A stretch of DNA of 25,877 nucleotides from an uncultured Lachnospiraceae bacterium (GCA_910588295.1 CAJUQO010000047.1:1-25877); one strand, 5' to 3'. Shown: positions 14,317 to 22,517, counted from the first letter of the stretch. Made by a program: numbers and translations. The notes: generated by a model from the letters alone, not told the origin.

Positions 14317-15567
14317 CTATTTCCTCGCATCCTCCACAGCCTTATACATGGACATAATATTCTGCGGCGGTACATCGGGCAGGATATTATGCTCGGTGTT
14401 AAACACAAATCCGCCGTCATGATGGAAAATGTCGATCATGCGCCTGGTATAGTCGTAAACTTCCTCCGGCGTGGCATGGTTCAGGACGGAACGGGTGTTG
14501 CATCCGCCTCCCCAGAAAGTAATATCCTTGCCGAATTCCTTTTTCAGACGGGCCGGATCCATCTGATAAGCCGTAGTCTGCACCGGGTTGATGATATCGT
14601 AACCGGCCTCGATCAGATCGCCCATCACTCCGTAAATGGAACCGCAGGAATGCAGGAATGTCTTCATGTTGCTGTGGGTATGTACATACTCATTCAATTT
14701 GGTATGGTAGGGCTTGAACACCTCCCTGTATTTTTCCGCGGACATGAACATATTTTTGTCCATACCCAGGTCGTCGCCAAAACGCAGGATATCCACGATA
14801 TCGCCCACGGCCTCGCAGGTTTTCTCCAGGGTATGCAGATGACGTACCATCAGCTGTTCAATGAGATCCTGTACGCTCTCCGGCTCGGCATAGATATCCA
14901 TGAGGAAATTCTCCATCCGACGCAGGAAGGTGCCCCACTCAAAGAGGTTGCAGCCGCAGGTGATCATCAGCGCCCGGTCTGTGGAGGCCCGCAGCTTCAG
15001 GCAGCGCTCCCGCAGGTCGGCATAAAAAGCGTCCTCTGTGGGGAAATCTTTTGTGTGATCCCAGGGCGCATGCACCAGGGCGCTCCAAAGCACCTGGCCC
15101 ATGGCATGATCCAGATCGTCAAAATTATCGGGATAATCTTCTTTATAGGGGAAGATCATCTGGTCAAAGCACATACCTCCCTTGGGCATCCGTGCGATCA
15201 GCACACCGTCCTTCACCACGTCATACCCGCCCTCGGCGTTTACCGTCGGACGGAACCAGGCCGGCCACTGTCCTGTTTTTCCGTTGCTCAGCGTCACATC
15301 GTACCAGTCGCTGTCCTTCTCATTATACACCCGGCCAACATCCAGGGCGTCCGCCCCGATCAGATCCAACACACACTCCTCCGGCTGGGCCACCTGCTGC
15401 ACCACATCATAGATTCGGGTGTGGCCTTCCTTGATCCCCAGATACTCTTTTAGGTTGGCATAAGCCATGCCGGAAATTCCCGCGCTCACGTTGCTGCCCA
15501 GATCCATGGGCAGGTAATCCGGTTCCTTGTGGTTGATTGCCGCCAGTACACGTTCCCTTGAAGTCAT
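14317..15567 (-). CDS. UroD-superfamily protein, probable zinc methyltransferase (MtaA/MtbA-like)
   Basis: The 416-residue product has the uroporphyrinogen decarboxylase fold (start MTSRERVLAAINHKEPDYLP, typical of non-heme members). It is longer than the ~350-residue HemE. Instead of HemE substrate residues it has a His-x-Cys pair, H306 and C308 in FLHSCGSIYG, and C356 in FWGGGCNTRSVL. These match the zinc ligands of the corrinoid-linked methyltransferases MtaA, MtbA and CmuA. It may move methyl groups from a methylated compound to or from a corrinoid or thiol. No corrinoid protein lies nearby, so the reaction is inferred. AAAGGAG precedes the ATG. It is divergent from the LacI fusion gene and probably cotranscribed with the mutarotase. 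Confidence 0.85.
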   Translation of the reverse strand: MTSRERVLAAINHKEPDYLPMDLGSNVSAGISGMAYANLKEYLGIKEGHTRIYDVVQQVAQPEECVLDLIGADALDVGRVYNEKDSDWYDVTLSNGKTGQWPAWFRPTVNAEGGYDVVKDGVLIARMPKGGMCFDQMIFPYKEDYPDNFDDLDHAMGQVLWSALVHAPWDHTKDFPTEDAFYADLRERCLKLRASTDRALMITCGCNLFEWGTFLRRMENFLMDIYAEPESVQDLIEQLMVRHLHTLEKTCEAVGDIVDILRFGDDLGMDKNMFMSAEKYREVFKPYHTKLNEYVHTHSNMKTFLHSCGSIYGVMGDLIEAGYDIINPVQTTAYQMDPARLKKEFGKDITFWGGGCNTRSVLNHATPEEVYDYTRRMIDIFHHDGGFVFNTEHNILPDVPPQNIMSMYKAVEDARK

Positions 15568-15594
15568 AGTTTTATTCTCCTTTTCTTAATTTAC

Positions 15595-15613
15595 CACCGG
15601 TTCGAATCCGGTG
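15595..15613. repeat. tRNA T-arm-like hairpin in the UroD-like gene leader
   Basis: CACCGG and CCGGTG pair around the 7-nt loop TTCGAAT, the canonical T-arm shape of a tRNA. No other part of a tRNA is visible around it. It lies about 30 nt upstream of the UroD-like ATG. Confidence 0.6.
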
Positions 15614-15638
15614 AATTCCGTATCTGTGTGATGATCTT

Positions 15639-15666
15639 ATTATAACGGAGAAAAAACGCAAAACAA
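15639..15666 (-). promoter_or_regulatory. Promoter of the UroD-like/mutarotase transcript
   Basis: On the minus strand, -10 TATAAT (15639-15644) follows -35 TTGTTT (15661-15666) by 16 bp. The start would be near 15632, leaving a leader of about 65 nt that includes the T-arm-like hairpin. The palindromic operator lies about 18 bp upstream of the -35. Confidence 0.6.
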
Positions 15667-15683
15667 CAGATTTGGAGAAATAT

Positions 15684-15703
15684 AAATCTAAACGATTAGA
15701 TTT
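15684..15703. promoter_or_regulatory. Candidate LacI-family operator
   Basis: Perfect 8-bp arms AAATCTAA and TTAGATTT flank ACGA, giving a CG-centred palindrome of the form usual for LacI/GalR proteins. It ends 3 bp before the -35 of the LacI-fusion gene and lies upstream of the divergent UroD-like promoter, so one site could serve both. Confidence 0.72.
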
Positions 15704-15706
15704 TGC

Positions 15707-15736
15707 TTGACCCGGCATAAATATCTCTGCTATGAT
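15707..15736 (+). promoter_or_regulatory. Promoter of the LacI-fusion regulator gene
   Basis: -35 TTGACC (15707-15712) and -10 TATGAT (15731-15736) are 18 bp apart, followed by AAGGAGG and the ATG at 15757. The leader is very short. Confidence 0.72.
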
Positions 15737-15756
15737 CTCTTTATAAGGAGGTTCCC

Positions 15757-18072
15757 ATGGTCACATTAAAAGACGTAGCTAAAGACGCCGGCGTATCTGT
15801 CGCCACCGTATCCTGCTGTCTAAGCGGCAGCAAACCGGTCAAGGAATCTACCCGCATGAAGATTCTGGAATCCATCGAAAAGCTTAAATATATCCCCAAC
15901 GCCTCCGCCCGCAACCTAAAAGCTCCCCGTTCCCACCTGGTAGGCGTGGTGCTGGCGGATATCGACGACCTGTACCACGCGGAGATTTTTAAGGGCATTT
16001 CCAGCCTCCTGCAAAATGAGGGGTATACGGTCAGCGTGGCCTTTTCCAACAACCGCCCTGAGAAAGAGTGCGCCATCATCAATGATTTCATCGGCCAGAA
16101 TGCCGCCGGCCTGCTCATCATCACCTGCCAGCCCCGGAACCGGGATTTTTTCCGGAACCGCATCCTGGCTTTCCATATACCGGTGGTTTTTCTGGAGCGG
16201 GTACCCGAGGATATCCATGCCTGTCTGGCCGGTTTCCAAAATGAAGCGACCGCCTTTTATCTAACGGATACCCTGCTGGAAAAGGGGTACCGCCGGATTG
16301 CCCTGGTCTGCGGCCCCGCTGTCTTTACCTCGGAAAAGGACTGTATACTGGGCTACGAGCGGGCTTTCGTCCAGAGAGGGATCCCTCTGGGCAGCTCTCT
16401 GATCTGCACCACCAACATGACCAAGGAAGACGCTTTTAAAACCGTGATCTCCACCATCGGCAGACAACCCCTGGAGGCCGTGATCTCCACCTCCGACTCC
16501 ATCCACAGGGGCACCCTGGAGGCGCTGAAAAACAGAGGCTTCCAAATTCCCGGGGATATCCTGCCCATCACTTTCAGCGAGGAGTCCTGGAACAAAGCCA
16601 ACCGGACGGAGGGCGTCGTGTACACCTCCCGCACGGCTTTCCACTTGGGCTCCTGCGCTGCGGGAATGCTGTTGAAACAGATACAGAAACCGGGATGCAA
16701 AGTGGAAAACGTGATCTTAACGGATCCCATACTCAAAGAAAAACTGCCCATTCCACCGATTGAAGCGCTTTCCCATACCCGACCGTTTTCCATGAGCTCC
16801 GCCGCAAAAACCCTCGCCCTTTCCACCGGCCCTCGCCTCAAAATCCTCCTGGCCGACCTGGCCACGGCCCACAATGTGGAGCTGCTGGCCGACTATTTCA
16901 TGCGCAAAACAGGCGTTTCCCTCTCCTTTGATTATCTACCCCAGGAGGAACTGCTGGCTTGTCTGTGCGGACATACGGATCCAGAGCGGGCCTGCGACAT
17001 CTTCATGTACGATATTCCCTGGCTGGCCTACCTGGTACAAAATTCCCTGCTGGCCGATATCACGGATTTTATTACCGGGAGCAGTTTCCACCCGGAATAT
17101 ATTTTTCCGGAAAATCTGGAAAACTGTCGGCTCGGGGAACGCTACTACGGCATTCCCCTGGTGGGCGGCACCCAACTCCTTTTTTACCGCAAAGATCTGT
17201 TTGAGGACAGCAGATGGCAAAAACTTTACTATGACCGGCAGGGAACTCATCTGCGGCCTCCACGGACATGGCCCGAATTTAACCGGACCGCCGCCTATTT
17301 TACCCGGGCGGAAAACCCGGATTCTCCCACAGCCTTCGGAACCTCCATGGCCGGCTTCACCGATGAAGAGCTGGCTCCGGAGATCTGGATACGGCTCTGG
17401 GCCGAAAACGGCAGCCTGTGGGACGGCTACAACCGTGCCTGCCTGGACAGACCGGAAAATCAGGCTGCCTTTGAAAGCATTCTTGCCACCCTGCGCCATA
17501 CGGAAAATTCCCCTTTTGCCACCTCCATACCCCGCACCGTGGAAGATTTTTCCCGGGGAAAGACCGCCATGCTGATCACCTACTCGGAGTACGCCACCCA
17601 GATCAGCCGCAGTATGCACGAAAATATCATCGGACGGGTGGGCTATGAAATGATTCCTGGACGGCGGCCGGCCAGCGTGGGCTGGAACCTGGGCCTGAAT
17701 CCCTATTCGGCAAACGCCGGTCTGGCATTCCTGTTTTTCGACTGGCTCTGCCAGCCGGATACAAACTTTTATATTACCATCCTGGACGGCCAGTCCCCGG
17801 TCATGGCTCCCTATCACAGCCAGGAGATCCTGCGTCTTTATCCATGGATGGCCATCACGGAAAAAAGTTTTGCCTATACGCAAAAAAGAAAAGGGCCTTA
17901 CCGAAATAAGACCCTTGTGGTTCCTCAGAATAAGATTGAGGCCGTCCTGTGCCAGACGCTGCGTCAGATCGTGACCGGAGGAAGCGCCATAAGCCAGGCC
18001 CTGGCGGACAACCAGGAACGGCTGGCCGGCCTTCTGCTGTCCTACGGGTATCCGCGGCCGTTTGCGCGGTGA
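15757..18072 (+). CDS. LacI-type regulator fused to an extracellular solute-binding-protein domain
   Basis: The 771-residue chain has three parts. Residues 1-55 are a LacI helix-turn-helix (VTLKDVAKDAGVSVATVSCCLSG, KLKYIPNASARNLK). Residues ~60-330 are the LacI effector domain (LVGVVLADIDDLYHAEIFKGI, GYRRIALVCG, TEGVVYTSR). Residues ~360-771 look like a family 1 ABC solute-binding protein (RLKILLADLATAHNVELLADY, DIFMYDIPWLAYL, YYGIPLVGGTQLLFYRKDLF, PPRTWPEF, GWNLGLNPYSANAGLAFLFFDWL). There is no signal peptide or membrane segment, so the binding protein would act in the cytoplasm, perhaps as a second sugar sensor. Ordinary LacI proteins are ~330-350 residues. The frame is uninterrupted. It has its own promoter, a strong AAGGAGG site and a palindromic operator shared with the UroD-like gene. 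Confidence 0.9.
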   Translation: MVTLKDVAKDAGVSVATVSCCLSGSKPVKESTRMKILESIEKLKYIPNASARNLKAPRSHLVGVVLADIDDLYHAEIFKGISSLLQNEGYTVSVAFSNNRPEKECAIINDFIGQNAAGLLIITCQPRNRDFFRNRILAFHIPVVFLERVPEDIHACLAGFQNEATAFYLTDTLLEKGYRRIALVCGPAVFTSEKDCILGYERAFVQRGIPLGSSLICTTNMTKEDAFKTVISTIGRQPLEAVISTSDSIHRGTLEALKNRGFQIPGDILPITFSEESWNKANRTEGVVYTSRTAFHLGSCAAGMLLKQIQKPGCKVENVILTDPILKEKLPIPPIEALSHTRPFSMSSAAKTLALSTGPRLKILLADLATAHNVELLADYFMRKTGVSLSFDYLPQEELLACLCGHTDPERACDIFMYDIPWLAYLVQNSLLADITDFITGSSFHPEYIFPENLENCRLGERYYGIPLVGGTQLLFYRKDLFEDSRWQKLYYDRQGTHLRPPRTWPEFNRTAAYFTRAENPDSPTAFGTSMAGFTDEELAPEIWIRLWAENGSLWDGYNRACLDRPENQAAFESILATLRHTENSPFATSIPRTVEDFSRGKTAMLITYSEYATQISRSMHENIIGRVGYEMIPGRRPASVGWNLGLNPYSANAGLAFLFFDWLCQPDTNFYITILDGQSPVMAPYHSQEILRLYPWMAITEKSFAYTQKRKGPYRNKTLVVPQNKIEAVLCQTLRQIVTGGSAISQALADNQERLAGLLLSYGYPRPFAR

Positions 18073-18116
18073 TACTTTTGCCGTTTCCCGGCCCCCGGCC
18101 ATATCCTGTCTTTCTC

Positions 18117-19907
18117 CTAATTCTCCGGCAATTCCACCCGGAGGCACAGCTCTTTCAGCTGCTTCCCGTCAATTGCTGAAGGCGCCTCGCTCATCAAATC
18201 CGAAGCGTCCTTCACCTTCGGGAAGGCAATGACGTCCCGGATCGTATCGGCCCCCACCATCAGCATAATCAACCGATCCAGCCCGTAGGCCAGTCCCGCG
18301 TGGGGCGGCACGCCGTATTTGAAGGCATTCAGCAGGAAACCAAACTGTTCATGGGCCTGCTCCGGCGTAAAGCCCAGCACCTCAAACATCTTCGACTGGA
18401 TATCGTTCTGATGGATACGCACTGAACCGCCGCCCAGCTCCGTACCGTTCAGCACGATATCGTAGGCCTTGGCCCGCACAGCGCCGGGATCGGTGTCGAT
18501 CTTCTCCCAGTCCTCCTCCATGGGCATGGTAAAGGGATGATGCATGGCCGTATAGCGCTGCTCCTCCTCAGACCACTCCAGCAGCGGGAATTCTGTCACC
18601 CACAAGAAACGGTACTCCTTTTTATCCAGCAGATCCATCTGGCGGGCCAGCTCCAAGCGGAGTGCTCCCAGGGAATCCCAGACTACCTTATTCTTGTCCG
18701 CGGCAAAGAGCAGCAGGTCGCCCGGCTCTCCGCCCATGGCGGCGATAAGGGCTTCCATCTCCTCCGGCTTCATAAACCTGGCAAAAGAGGATTTGCAGGT
18801 ACCGTCCTCCTGAACAGCCGCATAGGCCAGACCCTTCGCCCCGTAATCCCGGACGAACTCCGTCAATTTATCAATCTTCTTTCTGGGCATGGCCCCCTGC
18901 CCTTTGGCGTTGATGCCACGGACGGTTCCCCCGGCGGCCAGCGCCCCGGTGAATACGCCGAAACCGCAGTCTTTCACTGCCTCGGAGACATCCGTAAGCT
19001 CCATACCGAACCGGAGATCCGGCTTGTCCGAACCGAAACGGTCCATACATTCCTGCCAGGTCATCCTCTGGATAGGAAGCTGCACCTCCACACCGAGGAT
19101 CTCCTTAAACAGATAGGCCAACAACCTCTCGTTTACGTCAATCACATCATCCACGTCCACAAAAGACAGCTCCATATCAATCTGGGTAAACTCCGGCTGG
19201 CGATCCGCCCGCAGATCCTCGTCCCGGAAGCATTTGACGATCTGGATATAGCGGTCATAACCGGAACACATCAGGAGCTGCTTGAATATCTGCGGCGACT
19301 GGGGCAGCGCGTAGAACTGCCCCGGATGCACGCGGCTGGGCACCACATAGTCCCTGGCCCCCTCGGGGGTGCTCTTGATCAGCATGGGCGTCTCGATCTC
19401 CAAAAAACCCTCCTCCGCCATAAATTCCCGGGTGAGCCGTGCCACACGGCTGCGGATCATCATATTACGCTGGATATCCGGGCGGCGCAGATCCAGGAAA
19501 CGGTTCCGCAGACGTACTTCATCCCTGGTCTTTGAATTCTCCTCCACCGCAAAGGGCGGCGTCTCCGACTCGGAGAGAATGCGCAGGCTCTCACAGCGGA
19601 TCTCCAGCTCTCCCGTGGCCAGATTCTCATTGACAGCGCCGGAACGGGCTGCCACCCGCCCGGTCACGGCCATGACAAATTCACTCCTAAGCCGCCCCGC
19701 CTTTTCAAAACCGTCCTCATCAATCTCTCCATTCTCAAATATCAACTGCATAATACCGGAACGGTCGCGCAGATCCACAAAGATGATACCGCCCTTATTG
19801 CGGGCTTTCTGCACCCACCCCATCAGGGTGACGGTATCCCCGATTTGCTCCTTCGTAACCTCCGCACAGCGGCATGTCCGCTTTAACCCCTGCATTGATT
19901 CTGCCAT
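18117..19907 (-). CDS. aspS: Aspartate--tRNA ligase
   Basis: The 596-residue product is a full-length bacterial-type AspRS, charging tRNA-Asp (or tRNA-Asx) with aspartate. The N-terminal OB fold includes VTLMGWVQKARNKGGIIFVDLRDRSGIMQL. Class II motif 2 is FRDEDLRADRQPEFTQIDMEL. The bacterial GAD insertion domain lies around residues 290-420, and motif 3 is GLAYGLDRLIMLM. AGGAGG is correctly spaced before the ATG. It lies 33 nt after hisS and closes the operon. It converges on the LacI-fusion gene with only 44 nt between stop codons and no obvious T-tract terminator. Confidence 0.97.
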   Translation of the reverse strand: MAESMQGLKRTCRCAEVTKEQIGDTVTLMGWVQKARNKGGIIFVDLRDRSGIMQLIFENGEIDEDGFEKAGRLRSEFVMAVTGRVAARSGAVNENLATGELEIRCESLRILSESETPPFAVEENSKTRDEVRLRNRFLDLRRPDIQRNMMIRSRVARLTREFMAEEGFLEIETPMLIKSTPEGARDYVVPSRVHPGQFYALPQSPQIFKQLLMCSGYDRYIQIVKCFRDEDLRADRQPEFTQIDMELSFVDVDDVIDVNERLLAYLFKEILGVEVQLPIQRMTWQECMDRFGSDKPDLRFGMELTDVSEAVKDCGFGVFTGALAAGGTVRGINAKGQGAMPRKKIDKLTEFVRDYGAKGLAYAAVQEDGTCKSSFARFMKPEEMEALIAAMGGEPGDLLLFAADKNKVVWDSLGALRLELARQMDLLDKKEYRFLWVTEFPLLEWSEEEQRYTAMHHPFTMPMEEDWEKIDTDPGAVRAKAYDIVLNGTELGGGSVRIHQNDIQSKMFEVLGFTPEQAHEQFGFLLNAFKYGVPPHAGLAYGLDRLIMLMVGADTIRDVIAFPKVKDASDLMSEAPSAIDGKQLKELCLRVELPEN

Positions 19908-19940
19908 AATCTTCCTCCTACACGTCCTTTCGTTTTTCCC

Positions 19941-21197
19941 TTACATCCTGTCCGTAAAATATTCCTTAAATTCCGTGTAACCCTCCGCCGCGAGCTGTTC
20001 CTTCTGGAATTTCTTATTTTTCTTCATGATTGCCACCGTGGTCTGGATCCCCGCATCTCTGAGGTCTTTCGCCTCAGAAAGCACCGTTCGAAGCTTATCC
20101 GCGGGCATATTTTTCTCCACCAGAAGCGCAGTCTTTCTTTCCGCTCCCGGCGCCTTGAACCCCCGTTCCATCAGCAACATGACAATTCGTTCAAACCCGA
20201 TAGAAAAACCGCAGGCACAGACATTCTGCCCGGTAAATTTACCGATCATCTCATCATAACGGCCGCCGCCGCCCACAGACCCTCCGAAACCGTCCATGGA
20301 AACCTCGAAAATCGGCCCCGTGTAGTAGGACATGCCCCGCACCAGCGTGGGGTCAAAGACCAACCGGAAATCCGCCTCTTTCAAACTATCCACGCTTTCC
20401 ATGATGGCCATAAGCTCATCGGCATATCGGCTGTCCAGATAACCTTCCAGCTTTTCTTTGCACAGCCGAACACCGGCCGTATCAGGGGTAACTGCTTCAA
20501 AAAGCCCTATATATCTGTCGATAGCCTCTTTCGCAAAGCCTTCCTTCTCCAGCTCCGCCGCCACGCCGTCCAGGCCGATCTTGTCCATCTTATCCAAAAT
20601 AATAAACACTGTATCGCAATCCTCCGGCGCAAAACCGCAGCAGGCCGCCATAGCCTTCAGGATCCTACGGTCATTGATACGCACCGTAAACCCGGAGAAA
20701 TCCAATTTCCCCAAAAGAGTGGTAGTAGCCAGGATCAGCTCGATCTCCGCCAGGATCGTCGGTTCGCCCAGAATATCGATATCACACTGCATAAACTGGC
20801 GGTAACGCCCCCGCTGAGGACGGTCGGCCCGCCATACATTGCCCATCTGCAGCGCCTTGAAAGGAGCGGGCAGCTCCGCCGCATGATTTGCGTAATAGCG
20901 GGAAAGAGGCACGGTCAGATCATAGCGCAGGCCGCCGTCCACCAGATCGGCCTCCCCCGCCGCGTTCTCCAGCTTCAGCTTCTCTCCCCGTTTCAATATC
21001 TTGAATATGAGCTTCTCATTTTCCCCGCCCTGCTTGCTGGACAAATTCTCCAGATGTTCCACACAGGGAGTCTCCAGGGACGCAAAACCAAACATGCCGT
21101 AAGTCTCTTTGATCAGGCGGATCATATAATCCCTCACCGCCATCTCCTCCGGTAAAATATCCCGCATACCGGTCACAGGTTTCTTCTTCAATGCCAT
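19941..21197 (-). CDS. hisS: Histidine--tRNA ligase
   Basis: The 418-residue product is a class II histidyl-tRNA synthetase of normal size. It has PVTGMRDILPEE at the start, motif 2 around GNVWRADRPQRGRYRQFMQCDIDILG, the histidine-binding LVRGMSYYTGPIFEV (HisA motif), GGGGRYDEMIGKF, motif 3 GFSIGFERI, and a C-terminal anticodon domain. AAAGGAG precedes the ATG. It is 22 nt after the HD-GYP gene and 33 nt before aspS, so the three are probably one transcript. No T-box leader is visible in front of it, unlike many Firmicutes synthetase genes. Confidence 0.97.
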   Translation of the reverse strand: MALKKKPVTGMRDILPEEMAVRDYMIRLIKETYGMFGFASLETPCVEHLENLSSKQGGENEKLIFKILKRGEKLKLENAAGEADLVDGGLRYDLTVPLSRYYANHAAELPAPFKALQMGNVWRADRPQRGRYRQFMQCDIDILGEPTILAEIELILATTTLLGKLDFSGFTVRINDRRILKAMAACCGFAPEDCDTVFIILDKMDKIGLDGVAAELEKEGFAKEAIDRYIGLFEAVTPDTAGVRLCKEKLEGYLDSRYADELMAIMESVDSLKEADFRLVFDPTLVRGMSYYTGPIFEVSMDGFGGSVGGGGRYDEMIGKFTGQNVCACGFSIGFERIVMLLMERGFKAPGAERKTALLVEKNMPADKLRTVLSEAKDLRDAGIQTTVAIMKKNKKFQKEQLAAEGYTEFKEYFTDRM

Positions 21198-21219
21198 TCA
21201 TTTTCTCCTTTATCCTCTA

Positions 21220-21903
21220 TTAAATCATCCTTTGCCTTTCATCCGGATACACCTTTACCAGACCCGGAAATAATTCCCGCAAAACCTCCTGCTTTTCCTT
21301 ACGAGGAACCATCCCGGCCCAGATTGATTCTTTACAAAAACCCGGCTCATGGACGTAGCGCTGGAACGCCAGAAACACCCGCAAATCATAGTTCCGGATT
21401 TCCTCGATCATCAGCGCAATGGCCGCCCCATGATCAAAAGCCTTGCGGTAGGGGCGGTCTGATGTAGTGGCCGCATACACATCGCAGACCCTCAGGATAC
21501 GCGCCCCGAAAGGAATCTCCTCTCCCCGCAGATTTTTGGGATAGCCGCTGCCGTCAAAATTTTCATGATGGTGCAGTACCATGGAGAGAACCGCCGGGCT
21601 AAATCCCCTTTTCTCCAGAATCGCGCAGCTGAACATGGAGTGAAGCCGCACATATTTCAGCTCCTCAACGCTGTTAATCTGCGCCCCCCGCTCCACGTAA
21701 CGGCTCAGCCTGACCTTTCCTATATCATGAACCAGGCCGGCTAAAGCCAGATCGCGGCACATCTGGCTGCTGCATCCCAGCCTCTTCCCCAAAGCCATCG
21801 CCAGACTGGATACCGCCAATCCGTGGTCTATATAATCCAGATAGGCAAAACAGCGGTCTCCGAGTGCCTGATTTTCCGTCCCTATCATCTCCGCTCCAGC
21901 CAC
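21220..21903 (-). CDS. HD-GYP domain phosphohydrolase
   Basis: The ~227-residue product is almost entirely one HD-GYP domain, the class that hydrolyses cyclic di-GMP. It has H27 in YIDHGLAVSSLA, HD at 59-60 (LVHDIGKVRLS), HHHENFDGSGYP at 111-122 with the GYP signature, and CDVYAATTSDRPYRKAF. The metal-binding residues of the family appear intact. There is no sensor, receiver or membrane domain. The substrate could be c-di-GMP or another nucleotide; this is inferred from the family. The start is uncertain: GTG at 21903 (AAGGAA just upstream) or ATG at 21888 (GGAG upstream). It lies between a small RHH-like gene and hisS on the same strand. Confidence 0.9.
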   Translation of the reverse strand: MAGAEMIGTENQALGDRCFAYLDYIDHGLAVSSLAMALGKRLGCSSQMCRDLALAGLVHDIGKVRLSRYVERGAQINSVEELKYVRLHSMFSCAILEKRGFSPAVLSMVLHHHENFDGSGYPKNLRGEEIPFGARILRVCDVYAATTSDRPYRKAFDHGAAIALMIEEIRNYDLRVFLAFQRYVHEPGFCKESIWAGMVPRKEKQEVLRELFPGLVKVYPDERQRMI

Positions 21904-21942
21904 TTTTCCTTCCCTGCCCTTTTCTGCTCCAATTTCTATGCC

Positions 21943-22113
21943 TCACTTACAAGTTTTATACAATAAGCCAACTCCCGTTTTAATCGTTTCTGTTACAGTC
22001 TGCTGGCGTTTGTCAGAGTATTCTTTCCGCATGTGGTATTCTGCCTCAGACATCCTTATGGTCACTATACGCTCTTTAATTTCATCTGCTTTGGGACGTC
22101 CTCTTTTTCCCAT
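21943..22113 (-). CDS. Small ribbon-helix-helix-like DNA-binding protein with AT-hook-like N-terminus
   Basis: The 56-residue product begins MGKRGRPKADEIKE, where KRGRPK resembles an AT-hook, followed by RIVTIRMSEAEYHMRKEYSDK, a beta strand then helix as in ribbon-helix-helix (MetJ/Arc) repressors, and a second helix TVTETIKTGVGLLYK. A longer frame is open to 22170, but AAAGGGGG 7 nt before the ATG at 22113 and the promoter position support the short form. It is driven by a perfect consensus promoter overlapping an inverted repeat, suggesting autoregulation. It precedes the HD-GYP gene by 39 nt. Similar small proteins are usually annotated as hypothetical. Confidence 0.7.
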   Translation of the reverse strand: MGKRGRPKADEIKERIVTIRMSEAEYHMRKEYSDKRQQTVTETIKTGVGLLYKTCK

Positions 22114-22141
22114 AGGCGCACCCCCTTTGCATCTACATGCC

Positions 22142-22170
22142 ATTATATTTTCCGTAATACGAGATGTCAA
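22142..22170 (-). promoter_or_regulatory. Consensus promoter of the RHH/HD-GYP/hisS/aspS operon
   Basis: On the minus strand a perfect -35 TTGACA (22165-22170) and a perfect -10 TATAAT (22142-22147) are separated by 17 bp. The start would fall near 22135, leaving a leader of about 22 nt. Such strength fits housekeeping synthetases or a promoter held in check by a repressor. Confidence 0.88.
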
Positions 22171-22189
22171 GCATTGTTCGCATTACGAA
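22153..22189. promoter_or_regulatory. Inverted pair of operator-like motifs flanking the -35 box
   Basis: CGTAATACG (22153-22161) lies in the promoter spacer. Its near-copy CGTAATGCG lies on the other strand within the palindrome TTCGCATTACGAA (22177-22189). The two frame the TTGACA box. A dimer of the adjacent RHH-like protein is the natural candidate ligand; this is inference. Confidence 0.55.
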
Positions 22190-22427
22190 TAGCTTTCTTC
22201 ATGTTCCCGGGCCGGAATCCAGCCGGATACTACTTCATGCACTCCGACAGTTTCATAGGTTCCGGAAATCGTAATACCATTGATATGTATACCATAGATC
22301 AAGGCCTGCTTTCCAAACATGCAATGTGGCAGTTGCGTATCTGTCCGGATGCGCCGAATTATTACATATGTATTACACATCCATTACACTTCCCCTACTT
22401 ATTTATGACATCTGTGGATCATGACCA
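22190..22427. other. Intergenic region between the synthetase operon and the LRR gene
   Basis: I see no supported gene. Open frames on both strands lack ribosome binding sites and recognisable content. The only pattern is a run of ATTAC-containing words between 22361 and 22387. Promoters for the flanking genes lie at its two edges. Confidence 0.5.
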
Positions 22428-22456
22428 TTGACAAAGTAAAATATTAGCAGTATAGT
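22428..22456 (+). promoter_or_regulatory. Promoter of the LRR surface protein gene
   Basis: Perfect -35 TTGACA (22428-22433), 17-bp spacer, -10 TATAGT (22451-22456). The leader of about 55 nt includes an AT-only stretch (22461-22479) and AAAGGAGG before the TTG start. Confidence 0.82.
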
Positions 22457-22517
22457 CAAAATTAATTATATTAATTAAATGCTGGAAAACAAATGGACAT
22501 TAAAGGAGGTCACAAAA

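Noticed and set aside
14134..15453. 439-codon plus-strand frame opposite the UroD-like gene
   Set aside because: The UroD family match on the minus strand is strong end to end, so this frame is an antisense shadow.
16936..18147. 403-codon minus-strand frame opposite the LacI fusion
   Set aside because: It covers the solute-binding-protein half of the fusion, has shadow-like composition (Gly/Arg/Pro/His) and no ribosome site. It does not support splitting the fusion.
22183..22380. 65-codon minus-strand frame in the gap before the LRR gene
   Set aside because: It has no ribosome site and no recognised family. It might be a gene remnant, but the evidence is too thin to call.
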